NCBI GenBank assembly: GCA_008330645.1
Contig: VLTN01000022.1
Span: forward strand, 248,001 to 312,000
Reading direction: 5' to 3'
Origin: Cafeteria roenbergensis
Taxonomy: Eukaryota > Sar > Bigyra > Bicosoecida > Cafeteriaceae
DNA: 64,000 nucleotides
The position numbers and the translations under genes were made by a program. This document shows positions 41,645-51,500 of this stretch, piece after piece; position 1 is the stretch's first letter; the number at the start of each line of letters is the position of its first letter. The notes below the pieces were generated by a model, which was given only the letters and a program-made list of their open reading frames with translations, was not told the origin of the DNA and searched no databases.

Positions 41645-42382
41645 ATGCTCGCCGCCCGGTTCTCCTCCGCTATGCGCGTGGCTGTGGCCTCCGCCCAGCC
41701 CGCCGCCGCGGCCCGCGCCATGTCCACGGCCGGGGGCGCACTTTCCGGCACCGTCCAGTGGTTCAACCCCAAGAAGGGCTACGGCTTCATCGTGCCCGAC
41801 GAGGCCAACTCCACCCAGGGTGAGGACGGGCGGCCGCGCAAACGCCGGTGCAGGGAAGCCGCGCCCGGGGCTCCCGTGGAGCCTGCCTCGGCGCCGCCGC
41901 GCTTGCAGCTGTCGATTCGCCACCGATGGGCCGACGCCTCGCGCCCCCCCCTTCACCACGCCCTCACCGTGCCCGCCCTGGCCCCCATGCGTGCGGGGCT
42001 CCTTGCTTGCGTGCGCCGCAGTGTTTGTGCACCACACCGCCATCCAGGGCACCGGCTTCCGCTTCCTCAACGAGGGCGAGAAGGTGAGCGCGGCTGTTGC
42101 CCGGAGTGCGGGGGCGGTCGGCCCAGTGTTGCGACTGCGACCGCCGCCCGGGCCGACCCCTGGCCGCACCGCGCCTCGCCCGCGCTGCCTGGGGTGCGCC
42201 CACACCGGCGTGAGAACCCGCTCCGCCGCTCCCCTGGATGACCTTTCCCCGGCCCGCAGGTCGAGTTCCAGCTCGTCGACACCGAGCGCGGCCAGCAGGC
42301 GTCCAACGTGACCGGCCCCGACGGCGCCCCGCTCGACCGCGCGGCCGGCGAGCGCGCGGCCCCTGGCTCCGACGAGTTCTGA
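41645..42382 (+). CDS. Cold-shock-domain protein, three exons, possibly mitochondrial
   Basis: Exons 41645-41819, 42022-42083 and 42260-42382 (introns 202 and 176 bp, GTGAG...CGCAG) give 119 residues. The domain shows RNP1-like KKGYGFIVPDE preceded by SGTVQWFNP, and RNP2-like VFVHHTAIQ formed exactly across intron 1 (first base in exon 1, two in exon 2). GTGFRFLNEGEK|VEFQLVDTERGQQASNVTGP completes the five-strand barrel. Cold-shock domains bind single-stranded RNA/DNA and act as RNA chaperones or translation regulators. The first approximately 30 residues (MLAARFSSAMRVAVASAQ, then PAAAARAMSTAGG) are basic, Ala/Ser-rich and acid-free, suggesting a mitochondrial presequence; M27 would give a cytosolic form. 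The tail (RAAGERAAPGSDEF) is short. Confidence 0.93.
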
Positions 42383-42879
42383 GTGCGCCCCACTCAGGCT
42401 TCGGCCGCCCTCTCCCCGCGAGCAAGGGCCGCCGCTGGATGCGGCCCGTGCTGAGTGTCTGGCACCGCCGCGCCCTCCCCCAGCCTTCCCGGCCGCACAC
42501 CCAGTGGCTGCCGCGGAACGGGGAGCGGGGTGGGGTCGTGCGGTGCTGGCAGCATCAGGCCGTGACACCCTGCCGCCAAACGCGGCAGCAGGGATTTCTA
42601 CCCGGTTGGTGTCGCTTTTCGTGGCGTGCAACTTCGCAATGCAGACTCGAAGCAAAAAAATGAGCGTGGTGCACATGGCCGCCCCCACCTCCACCCCGGT
42701 CGCGTAGCCTGGCTTGCCCGTCCGTCCTCGGCCAGCTTAACACGCTGCGCGCACCGCACGGCACAGAATGCAGGGCCTCGTTGGCGTCGACCCATCAAAC
42801 CGGGCGTGCCATCTGCCCGCCACTGGTGGCTCTGCGCCAGTGCCCAAGCACCCACACCCAGACACCGGCAGCGGCGGCC
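42383..42879. other. Intergenic, 497 bp
   Basis: 3' of the cold-shock gene and upstream of the solenoid gene. Has an A7 run at 42,654-42,660. The stretch 42,781-42,879 is open in frame with the next gene but lacks an ATG. No RNA gene or repeat recognised. Confidence 0.5.
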
Positions 42880-45800
42880 ATGCAAGCCGCCCTTGAGGCG
42901 CCCCGCGCGCAGCTCCGATCCGTTCCTGCGGACCAGCTCGCAGCGCTCCGCACGCTGGCGAGCCTGGCTCGTGGCGCCTCCCAGGGGCACGCCATTCGCG
43001 CGGTGATGATCGAAATTACCTCTGCGCTCGTCACTGGCCCAGCGCATGTGGCATCGCGCGCGGCCTCCGTTGCGGCATCGCTTGTGCTCACGCGCGCTGA
43101 CGGCGCCGAGCTGGCCGAGCCCGTGTGCATGGCGATTCGCCGCGCCATCGTGGCCCGCGCTGCCGCTGCCGCGCCCGTGGCCCTCTGGCGGGCGCTGCTC
43201 GACCTCGCGTCCGCTCCAGGCAGCCCTGCTGCGGAGGCCGCGCGCATCTCCATCGTGGCGTGCCTGCGAGACGCTGAAGGCGGCCCCGCTGGCCTCGCAG
43301 CTGCAGTTGCAGCCTGCGCCGCAGCCGGCTCTGTTGCTGCAGGGGGCGCCGCCAAGGGCCCCAGCCCCACTGGCAGCAGCGCCACCCCCGCTCTCGCATG
43401 GGCGTGGTGGGCCCTTGGCGCGGCTCCAGACCGCGCTTCGTCCACCGCACTCGCTCTGCAGGCTGCGCTGGCAGGGACGGCGCCAGGCCCGCCCGCGCCG
43501 GCCGCACCTGGCACCTCAGGAAGCTGCGCCGCCGCCACGGCCGCAGACAGCGCGGCAAGCGCCGTGGCAGCGGTGACAGCCCTCGCGGCGGCAACCTGGC
43601 TCTTGGTCGATCGCAAAGATTCAGCAGAGCCGCTTTCGACCCAAGACGTGTCGCGGGTCTGGGGCCCCGTGTGCGCCGCCCTCGCCGACTCGCCGGCAGA
43701 GCCATCCGTCGTCACCGCGTGCGCCACTTGGTCGATCGCGCTGCTCCGGACCCTTCGTCGCTGCGGGGCCAGGGACGGCGCCGCCGCCACCGCCGCAGCA
43801 GCCAGCGTCGCGGCCCGTGCCGCGGCCTGCCCGGCCTGCCCGCCCGAGCTCAGGGGCCGAGTCTTGGAAGAGATGGCCCTGCACCTGTGGAGCGACGCGG
43901 CGGTGGAGGGCGCCGTCGCTGCAGCCTGGGCCGGCGCTTGTTTGGCCGTCGTCGAGGCGGCCTCTCGGGCGGGCAGTGCCAGCGTCGACCCGGCGGGTCT
44001 CTCGGTCGATCCTTCCGCCGTCGCCCCCCTGCGGATGGTGGCTGCGGCGGCCTGGTGCCGAGCCATGCTGGAGGCCGACGAGGACGCGAGTGACTCGCGC
44101 ACGACCGGATTCGGTGGAGCCGGCTCTGCCGAACTTCGCGGCGAGCTCTTGCGCCTGCACGCTGCAGCGAGGCACGCGATTGACGAAGCGACTGGCAGAG
44201 CACCGGCGCCCTCTGCTCTGCCCAAGCAGGCGGCTGGGGCCTCGGCGGCTGGCGCGACGGCTGCTGGGGCCTCGGCGGCTGGCGCGACGGCTGCTGGGGC
44301 CTCGGCGGCTGGCGCGACGGCTGCTGGGGCCTCGGCGGCTGGCGCGACGGCTGCTGGGGCCTCGGCGGCTGGCGCGACGGCGGCTGGCGCGGAGCCAGCC
44401 GACCCGGCGGGGCCGCTATCGGCTCTGCCGGGCCTCTCGTCGGAGCTGCTGGGCCACAGGCTCCCGTGGCTGGTGGCCGGCGTGTCGGGCAACGCCGCGC
44501 TTGGGGCGGTGCTCTCGCGGGCGGCCAGCTCGGTGCAGGCGGGGCAGGGCGAGGACGCCGTTTCGGCGGTTCTTTTGGCCGACGCGCTTGGCCGGGCGTC
44601 GCTTGCGTGGCCTGCGGGGCCAGTCGCTGCCGCTGTCCGTTTCGCCTCATCGCCGGCCCGCGACGCGTCTCGTGGGTGGGGTGCGGAGGCGGAGTGCGTC
44701 ACGTCTCTTCTCAACGACCTTGACATCGACCCGCTGCTGGCTCTGCCGGGTGCCCTTTGGACAAGCTCTGCCGGCGCCTCGTCCGTCGCCCTTCCCCCCC
44801 TGTCGGGTGCGGAAATATCTGGGAACGTTCTCGGTGCGTTGCTGAGCGGCTGTGCGAGCGTGACAGCGGGGCAGAGGTTTGTGTGGGCCGTGGCGGGGGC
44901 AGCGGTCGCCAGGGCGGGCCTGGCGCCCGAGGCCAGCGCCGAGGCGGCTGCTGCTGCGAGCGCGTTGCTCGGCTCAGTCGACGCGCTGCTCCTGGCGTGG
45001 GCGGGGGCGCTGCTGCAAGGGTCGGCGCCGGGCCTTGCGCCCGAAGCTCGGGGCGGTGTATCCGGCGCTGGGGCCGGCCAGGAGGCGGGTCGCTCGGCAA
45101 GCAGGGCCGTGGCCTGGGCGCTGGGGGCACTGCTGGCAGAGCTGGCGAGGGCACCCGCGGCCGCGGTCCGTCTTGCGTCGGCGCTCGCGTCCTCGGCATC
45201 GGGCTCTGCCATCGGAAGTGGCTCTACCGGCAGAGCTCTCGTACCTGCGGCTGCCGCGCTCCGCTGCGTGGCAGCCGCCAGTCGCCGAGCTCCTCAGCTG
45301 ACCGCCGTGGTGGCGACGTTTGCCACCAAGCTCTTGTCGGAAGCCAGTCACGAAGCAGTCACTGCGGCATCACTGGCGGCAGCAGCGACCCTTGCCGAAC
45401 TGGCTGTCGTCGCCCCAGCGGCGTGCGCCGGGCACGCTCTTGCGCCTCTGTGGAGGCTCGTCCGGCCCAGCGAGGCCGGCGGCGAGGACGGGGCCCCTCC
45501 TGGGGGGCCACTTCGACTGATGGCCGAGGCGACTCTGGCGCAGCTGGCGGTGGCGGAGAAGGTGGCCTTCGTGCCGGTGCGGGAGGCATTTGAGGCGTCC
45601 GGTGCGGTTTCGCGTCTCAGATGTGCCGCTGATGCGCTGCTGACCGGAGTTGCTCACGACGGAGCTCAGAGGGAGCGCGAGGCCGGGCGGCGCAGCGCGC
45701 TGGTGGTGGCTGACAGCTGGGCGCACGCTCTGCTGTTCGGAGCCAGTGGGGCGGTGCTGGATACGGCGGGGGCGGCGGCAGCCGCTGGTGGCGGAGGCGG

Positions 45801-47916
45801 AGACGCAGCGCGAAGCGGTTCCGGGGCCAAGGCGACTGGCTCTTCCGCCTCTGCGGGTGACGACGGCAGTGATGGCCACGGTGGTAGCGTCGGCGATGGC
45901 TCTGATGGTGAGGATGACGGCGACGACGATGGCTCTGAGAGCGAGGATGACGAGGCCGGTGCCGAGATCAGCCGGTCGGCTCGCCGGCTGTGGAGGGTGG
46001 TCCTCGCTGCGAGCGACGCGTGTCTCTCTCTTCGTGGCAGGCGCGGCGACAGCTGCAGCGACGCAGCCCGCTGCGGAGCGGCTGTGGCGTTTGCCGTGTC
46101 GGCACTCAGCCGCCTTCCAGCGCCGCGGGCGGGCGTGGACGCCGCGGACGCCGAGGAGTGGTCTGAGGCCCACGGCGAGCTCAAGGCACGCGCTGCAGCC
46201 GCGGCAGCAGAGGCGGCCGACACTGCAGCGGCCGCAGCGGGACCGGGTGGCTCGGGCGCTGCGGGCGGCGGCGTTGATGGCCGCTGCTCCGGCGGTTTCA
46301 CCTTGGAGTGGCAGCCGGAGCGCGAGCCGCTTCGCCCCTGGTTCACGGGCAGGGCGCTGCTCCTGGCTGCGGCTGCTTGCGGTGTCGGGTCCGCGGCCGA
46401 CCGCATGCTGGCGCGCGCGCTTCGCGCAGAGGCAAACCTTGAGGGGTGGAATCGCCCCGCCGCCTCGCTTGAGGTGCGCGACGTGCGGGTGGCAGCCCCG
46501 CCCGCAGAGGCGAGTTTCGACAGTGTCGGCCTCGCAGCGCTGCTGCCGAAACCGCGCCGGTGTCGGCTGGGGGCGCTGGACGCTGCCTTGCGTTGGGTTG
46601 TAGCCGCTGGTGCCACTCGCGGAGGCGCTGCTGGGAGCGGGGGCGGTGACGCGGTGCTTGGCGCGGCTCGAGCGGCAGTGGCTGCCAGGGCGGGAATCCC
46701 GGCCGCCGCAGCGGCAGTGGCAGCCCGGTCGCCGGCAACAGCTGCGCACATGGCAGCAGTGGCTGCGCACCTGCCCATCGGAGGCGCAGGGAGCAAGGAA
46801 GGGGCGCTGGCAGTGGTGACAACCGCTGCAGCAGCCGCGGCCGAGCTGGGCACGGACGCGGGCGGGCTCGCCCTGGGCGCGGCCGCTGCATGGGTGGCGT
46901 CAGCGCACGCCCCGCACTGCTCGGCGTGCGCGGTGTGGGCGGCAGTCGCGCACAAGGCGGACGCGGGCAGCGCGGGAGCGCGGGGGGCAGTGCCGGGGGC
47001 TGCAGGCGTGCTGGCATGCACCACCCGCTCGGTCGCCGGCGCCCTGGCCCCCGAAGCCGCCCGGACGCACGCGCAGCGCACGTGGGCGCGAGTTGTGGCA
47101 GGGGGCTGCGCCGCAGCGACGAGCGGAGTGTGCGTGTTCGGGCCGGGGAGCCATGCGCTCCTGGCGAGCGCAGCGGCGTCGGTTGCGGCGGCGCTCGGCC
47201 TCGCGCGGGCGGACGCAGGCACGGGCACTGCGGCGGCAGTCGCGGCAGCGTGCGCCCGGTGGACCCCTGGCAACGCGCACGCTGCCTTGGGCGAGCAAAT
47301 CCGCTCTCAGCCCCCGCCGGGGCCGCTGGCCGACGGCTGGTGGCTGGAGGGCGCCTCGGCCGAAGCCTGCGCGCGCGTGTTTGCAGTGCAGCGGGCCGCT
47401 GCCGCAGCAGGGGGCAGCACCGCATCGCGGGCCCTAGACCCGCTTCAGACGGTGCTGTGGGCCATGGCGGCGGGCGCGCCGCGAGAGGGCAGCAGCGGCG
47501 ATGGAGGCGTGGTGGCCCTCGCAGCGGCGGCCGCTGGCCCAGTTCCCGCGCTCGCGCTCGGGCTCGCGCCCGCTCCCGGGCAGCCACGCGACGAGGCGGC
47601 CGACTGGGCTGGCGTGCTTGTGCACGCGCGCTTCGCCCGCGGGGGCTCAGCGCTTGGGGTGCCGGTTTCGCAGCTGCTGTCTGCCGGCCTGCTCGCCCCG
47701 CCGTCCAACGAGCGAGGCGACGGCGCCTCCGCTTGCCTGGCCGCCCAGGCGTCTGCCGACCCGTCGGGCGCGCGCGAGGCCGCTCTCAGGCGCGTCGTGG
47801 GCGCGGCCACCGGCGAGGCACGCCCCTGCGAAGCCGTCGCCCTGGCCTGCGCTGCTGCGGAGATGGGAGCTGAGGGCGCGGCGCTTGCCCGCTTGCTCGC
47901 CGCGTTGCGGCCGTGA
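42880..47916 (+). CDS. Large alpha-solenoid-like (HEAT/ARM-type) protein, function unknown
   Basis: 1,678 residues from ATG 42880 to TGA 47914-47916; the frame is open 33 codons upstream, but only from a TTG. Almost the whole sequence is amphipathic Ala/Leu/Val helices of 15-20 residues in pairs (e.g. RSVPADQLAALRTLASLARG, AVMIEITSALVTGPAHVASR), the look of HEAT/armadillo arrays, though no repeat was strong enough to define a register. Features in order: a 30-bp repeat coding Ala/Gly/Ser/Thr (44,233-44,382), an acidic segment (DGSDGEDDGDDDGSESEDDE, about 45,895-45,960) and a C-terminal helical region. Focadhesin- or importin/exportin-type scaffolds share this build, but no signature supports either. 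It is rich in the GGCAGAGC octamer (10 sites in 43,695-45,236). The next start codon is 584 bp downstream on the same strand. Confidence 0.6.
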   Translation: MQAALEAPRAQLRSVPADQLAALRTLASLARGASQGHAIRAVMIEITSALVTGPAHVASRAASVAASLVLTRADGAELAEPVCMAIRRAIVARAAAAAPVALWRALLDLASAPGSPAAEAARISIVACLRDAEGGPAGLAAAVAACAAAGSVAAGGAAKGPSPTGSSATPALAWAWWALGAAPDRASSTALALQAALAGTAPGPPAPAAPGTSGSCAAATAADSAASAVAAVTALAAATWLLVDRKDSAEPLSTQDVSRVWGPVCAALADSPAEPSVVTACATWSIALLRTLRRCGARDGAAATAAAASVAARAAACPACPPELRGRVLEEMALHLWSDAAVEGAVAAAWAGACLAVVEAASRAGSASVDPAGLSVDPSAVAPLRMVAAAAWCRAMLEADEDASDSRTTGFGGAGSAELRGELLRLHAAARHAIDEATGRAPAPSALPKQAAGASAAGATAAGASAAGATAAGASAAGATAAGASAAGATAAGASAAGATAAGAEPADPAGPLSALPGLSSELLGHRLPWLVAGVSGNAALGAVLSRAASSVQAGQGEDAVSAVLLADALGRASLAWPAGPVAAAVRFASSPARDASRGWGAEAECVTSLLNDLDIDPLLALPGALWTSSAGASSVALPPLSGAEISGNVLGALLSGCASVTAGQRFVWAVAGAAVARAGLAPEASAEAAAAASALLGSVDALLLAWAGALLQGSAPGLAPEARGGVSGAGAGQEAGRSASRAVAWALGALLAELARAPAAAVRLASALASSASGSAIGSGSTGRALVPAAAALRCVAAASRRAPQLTAVVATFATKLLSEASHEAVTAASLAAAATLAELAVVAPAACAGHALAPLWRLVRPSEAGGEDGAPPGGPLRLMAEATLAQLAVAEKVAFVPVREAFEASGAVSRLRCAADALLTGVAHDGAQREREAGRRSALVVADSWAHALLFGASGAVLDTAGAAAAAGGGGGDAARSGSGAKATGSSASAGDDGSDGHGGSVGDGSDGEDDGDDDGSESEDDEAGAEISRSARRLWRVVLAASDACLSLRGRRGDSCSDAARCGAAVAFAVSALSRLPAPRAGVDAADAEEWSEAHGELKARAAAAAAEAADTAAAAAGPGGSGAAGGGVDGRCSGGFTLEWQPEREPLRPWFTGRALLLAAAACGVGSAADRMLARALRAEANLEGWNRPAASLEVRDVRVAAPPAEASFDSVGLAALLPKPRRCRLGALDAALRWVVAAGATRGGAAGSGGGDAVLGAARAAVAARAGIPAAAAAVAARSPATAAHMAAVAAHLPIGGAGSKEGALAVVTTAAAAAAELGTDAGGLALGAAAAWVASAHAPHCSACAVWAAVAHKADAGSAGARGAVPGAAGVLACTTRSVAGALAPEAARTHAQRTWARVVAGGCAAATSGVCVFGPGSHALLASAAASVAAALGLARADAGTGTAAAVAAACARWTPGNAHAALGEQIRSQPPPGPLADGWWLEGASAEACARVFAVQRAAAAAGGSTASRALDPLQTVLWAMAAGAPREGSSGDGGVVALAAAAAGPVPALALGLAPAPGQPRDEAADWAGVLVHARFARGGSALGVPVSQLLSAGLLAPPSNERGDGASACLAAQASADPSGAREAALRRVVGAATGEARPCEAVALACAAAEMGAEGAALARLLAALRP
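44233..44382 (+). repeat. 30-bp tandem repeat, five copies, in frame
   Basis: Units start at 44233, 44263, 44293, 44323 and 44353 and are virtually identical (GCTGGGGCCTCGGCGG...). Each codes ten residues of Ala, Gly, Ser and Thr (AGASAAGATA). The in-frame length and near identity point to recent expansion inside the solenoid gene. Confidence 0.97.
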
Positions 47917-48500
47917 CTGCGCCCGCCCGCGCGGGCTCTCGCGGCTTGAGCGCGCAGCGCTTGTCAGCAGCACGCCGGCCTCGCGATGCCTCGCTCGGCC
48001 CCTGTGTGTGCGCCTCCGTGCCCCGCGCCCGAACCCGAACCCGTTGCCTCTCCGAGGCTCTGGCAACCTTGCAGCGAGCTGCCAGCCGGCACGGATTTGA
48101 TTTGCCGCAGCAATCGCCGCCGCCGCCGCCACGAGCCCGACCGCGGCGCACGCGAGCCGCTGCCGGCCCCTGCCGGGAACTGGGCGGGCCACGGGCTGCC
48201 CGGGCTCGGACCTGGCTGCCGGGGCAGCCTCGGGACGCAGACCGCGCTGCAGGCAGAGCAACGCGGTGGTTTTCGGGCCACTGCGGTCCGGTTGCGCTCT
48301 CGCTCGCGCGCTCCGCAGCCGGCCCGCCGAGCACTCCGAGCCGACGCCGATCGGCGCGCCACCTCTCCCGCCGCGAGGTGGGCTGGCAAGGCTTGGCAGC
48401 GCGCGTCCCCTGCGGCCGCAGACGTTCCATCCCCGCCTGCGCTGCCGGCGGACGGTTGAGCGGCCCGCTCGGCAAACGCTCGAGTCGAGGCCCTCTCGCC
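47917..48500. other. Intergenic, 584 bp, upstream of the cyclic-nucleotide-binding gene
   Basis: In frame with the next gene without a stop but with no ATG before 48501, and its translation is Arg/Pro/Ser-rich and non-coding in appearance. Presumed promoter and 5' leader. No GTGAG donor noticed. Confidence 0.5.
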
Positions 48501-51500
48501 ATGCTCGGCGGCACGAGCGCGCGCGGCAGCCAGCCGCCTGGCCCGGGGCGCCAGCGGCGGCTGTCGACCATGCGGCTCTCTGAGCTTCACGCGATGGAGG
48601 CCAAGCTTCAGCAGCAGGCGATGCGTAGCGCCATTGACTCGACCAAAACGAGCATTCGCGCATCGCACGCGCAGGAGCGCAAGCAGTTCAGGGAGAGCCG
48701 CCGCCCAGCCGCATCGGCGGGCAAGCTGGGCCGCGGAGGCCGGAGGCCCAGCCTTGCCAGCGCCCGCTCCGTTGAGAGCTCCGGCGTCGAGGCCGTGCAG
48801 GCTCCGCTGAGGCTCGCAACTGACCCGGCGACCGCAGGATGCGCGCAGCCAGTGGTCACGGCCCGCGTCCTCAAGGTGGCCGACGAGGCCCTGGCTGCGG
48901 CCAGGCGGCGGCCGGGCCACAGTCGCCGCACGGGCAGCGCCGGCGACTCCGTCGACGGCGACGACATCGACGATGAGGCCGGCCACTCGCGCCGCGGCTC
49001 GGGTCCCTCGGCGGGAGGCGCAACCGCGCCTGGCACGGCGCCTCCTGTCGCTGCCGGGCCGGGCGGCCGCGAGGAGGCCGCGGAAGCGTCCGCGTTCAGC
49101 GCCGAGGAGCAAATTGCCTCGGTGATGGCGATTCTGAAGCGCACGTCCAAGCCCGGCTCCCGCCGCAGCAGGTCCGAAATGAGCGTTTTGCGCACCTGGC
49201 TGCGCTCCGCCCACCCCAAGCTGTTCGGAGAGCTGCCCCGGAAGACGCTCGACTCGCTCGTCCGGCGCGTGCGGCTCGCGGTGCTCAGCGCGGGGCAGAT
49301 GGCGACCCTGCAGGGGTTCCCGGGCCATGCGTTTTACCTGATCCTGCAGGGAAGCTGCGGCGTCAGGGTCGCGTCCAGCGTGGCAGAGCACCGTTACGTG
49401 CAGCGCGTCGCGGCCGACGCCGGCATTCGTCAGTCGGGCGCCGTGGCGGCCGTGCGGGACCGAGTGTCGGCCGCGGAGCGGGACACGGGGACGGCCTTGG
49501 TCTCGTCCTCCTCCTCCGCGCCGGACGGCGCCGGGGCGGGCGCTGGCACTGCGGACGACGGCCTGGGGAGCGGCGGCCACAGGCGCGCTGCCACGGTCCT
49601 CGACGAAGTGTGCCGCGCACCCATCTTCGCAGGCACGCCTGGCAGGCCCGCCCCGCCAGGCTACATCACTGCCCAGACGGTCGCCACGTCGCCGGACCCG
49701 TTCGTCAAGCAGACGGTCCACGACGTCGGCGCGGGAGCCGCCATGTCCAGCGCCGCGCTGGCGCCGGACGTGCTCCGAATCGTGAACCGGTTCCTTGCAG
49801 GCGGAGGCGGAGGCGGCGGCGGCTGGGCTGCAGCATCTGCTGCAGCGGGGGCTGCGGCGTCACAGGCGGCCAGCTCGGGTCCCGGGTCGACACCGGACGG
49901 GGTGGTGGGACCTGGCGGGATCAGCAGAGCCCGCGGCAGACGTCGATCCAGCGTGGGGAGCCTGGACTCCATGTGGTCAGTGGACCCGGAGGAGGCCAGG
50001 GCCATGGAGGGGCTGTCCTCGGGAACGAAGTGGGACGGAACCAACCCCGGCAGAGCCGAAGGAGCCGGGGGGGACGACGAGGACGGGGGGCCCGGCCTCC
50101 GGCCCACGCTGGCAGACGGGCGGCTGCTGGGGAAGGAGGTGGTCGTTCTCCGGAAGGGCCAGCACTTTGGCGAGCTGGCTCTGCTTTCGGACGACGATCG
50201 ACGAAACGCGTCGGTGGTTGCGCTTGAAGAAGGGACAGCGCTGGTTGCACTTGCGCGCTCAACGTACCTTGCGTCGCTCAGGGAGCGGAACCAGCGCGAG
50301 TACGAGCTGCGCACCAAGTTCCTTCTCGGGCTGCGGCTGTTCGGGGCGTGGTCCCGGCGGCGGGTGCTGCCCGTGGCCTACTCGCTTCAGCCCGTGGCGA
50401 TCGAGACCGGGTCCTCTCTGTACAGGCGAGGCGACGTGGCGGACGGTGTGTACCTGATTCGCAGTGGCACCGTTCGACTCACCGCGTTCCGGCGCGAGGG
50501 CAGCCTCCCCCTGCGGCCCAGGACGGACGAGACTGGCAGGTTCGCCCCGGGCATCCTGACCAGGGCGCGACGCATAATGGGCGAGCCGACGGACCTGCCG
50601 CCCGGAGCGCGGGCCGGCGCTGCGTCCGGCTCTGCCGGAACCGCCGCCGACAGCCAAGGCGGTGCAGCTGGCGCTGCGGACGGCAGCGGTGGCGCGCCCG
50701 CCGCGGGCGCTGGGGACGGTGGTGGCAGCGCCAGCGACGCCGGGCCTGCGCTGAGCGTCGCACCGTCCAAGACGGTCACCCATGCGCACGCGTCGTCGCG
50801 GCTGCAGGCGGTGGACTGCACCTTTTGTGGGGCAGGGAGCCTGGTCGGCGAGATCGAAGTGCTTCGGGGGTTCGACGAGGACGTGGTGGCTGCGCTGGCG
50901 GGGACGGCGCCGTGGCCGCCACGGCCAAAGATGGAGGGATCTGGGCCTGCCGGGAGCGGGGGTGGCTATGTGCCGCTCTCCCTCTCCGGGAGGCACGCCG
51001 GTGCTGGCGGCGGGACTGGTGCTGGCGGCGGTGGCGGCGGCGGCGGCGGCGCCTCGGGGGCTGGGGGCAGCGGCGGCGGCGGCGGCGGCGGAGGCGGCGG
51101 AGGGGGAGGAGGCACATCCGGCGGTTTCGCTGGTGGGTCTGCGGGGTCGCACTTGAGGCAGCGGCTGAGCGGCTGCCGCCGCGGCAGCGTCACAGGCGAG
51201 GATGTGCTGCCTGTTCGTCACATGGAGGCGGTTGCCGTGGGCCCGGTGGAGGCGTTTCTCCTTCCCTGGGACAAGCTCGACGCGCTGCTGGTGCAGAACA
51301 CGGACTCGGACGTGGCAGCGCAGCTGGCGGCCACTGTCGAGGCCAAGGTCGCTGCAGTGGCGTCGCGGCTCTCTGGCGGCCAGCACGGAGCCGGAGCCGG
51401 AGCCGGGGCCGGGCCCGCCGCTGCCGCTGCCGCTGCCGCTGCGGCGCGGGTGCCTGGCCACGGCCACTCTTCGCACACCAGCAGTTCGGAAGGATCAGCA

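Noticed and set aside
47913-48500. Upstream extension of the cyclic-nucleotide-binding gene overlapping the previous stop
   Set aside because: Only a GTG at its head and non-coding composition; ATG 48501 opens sequence of coding character.
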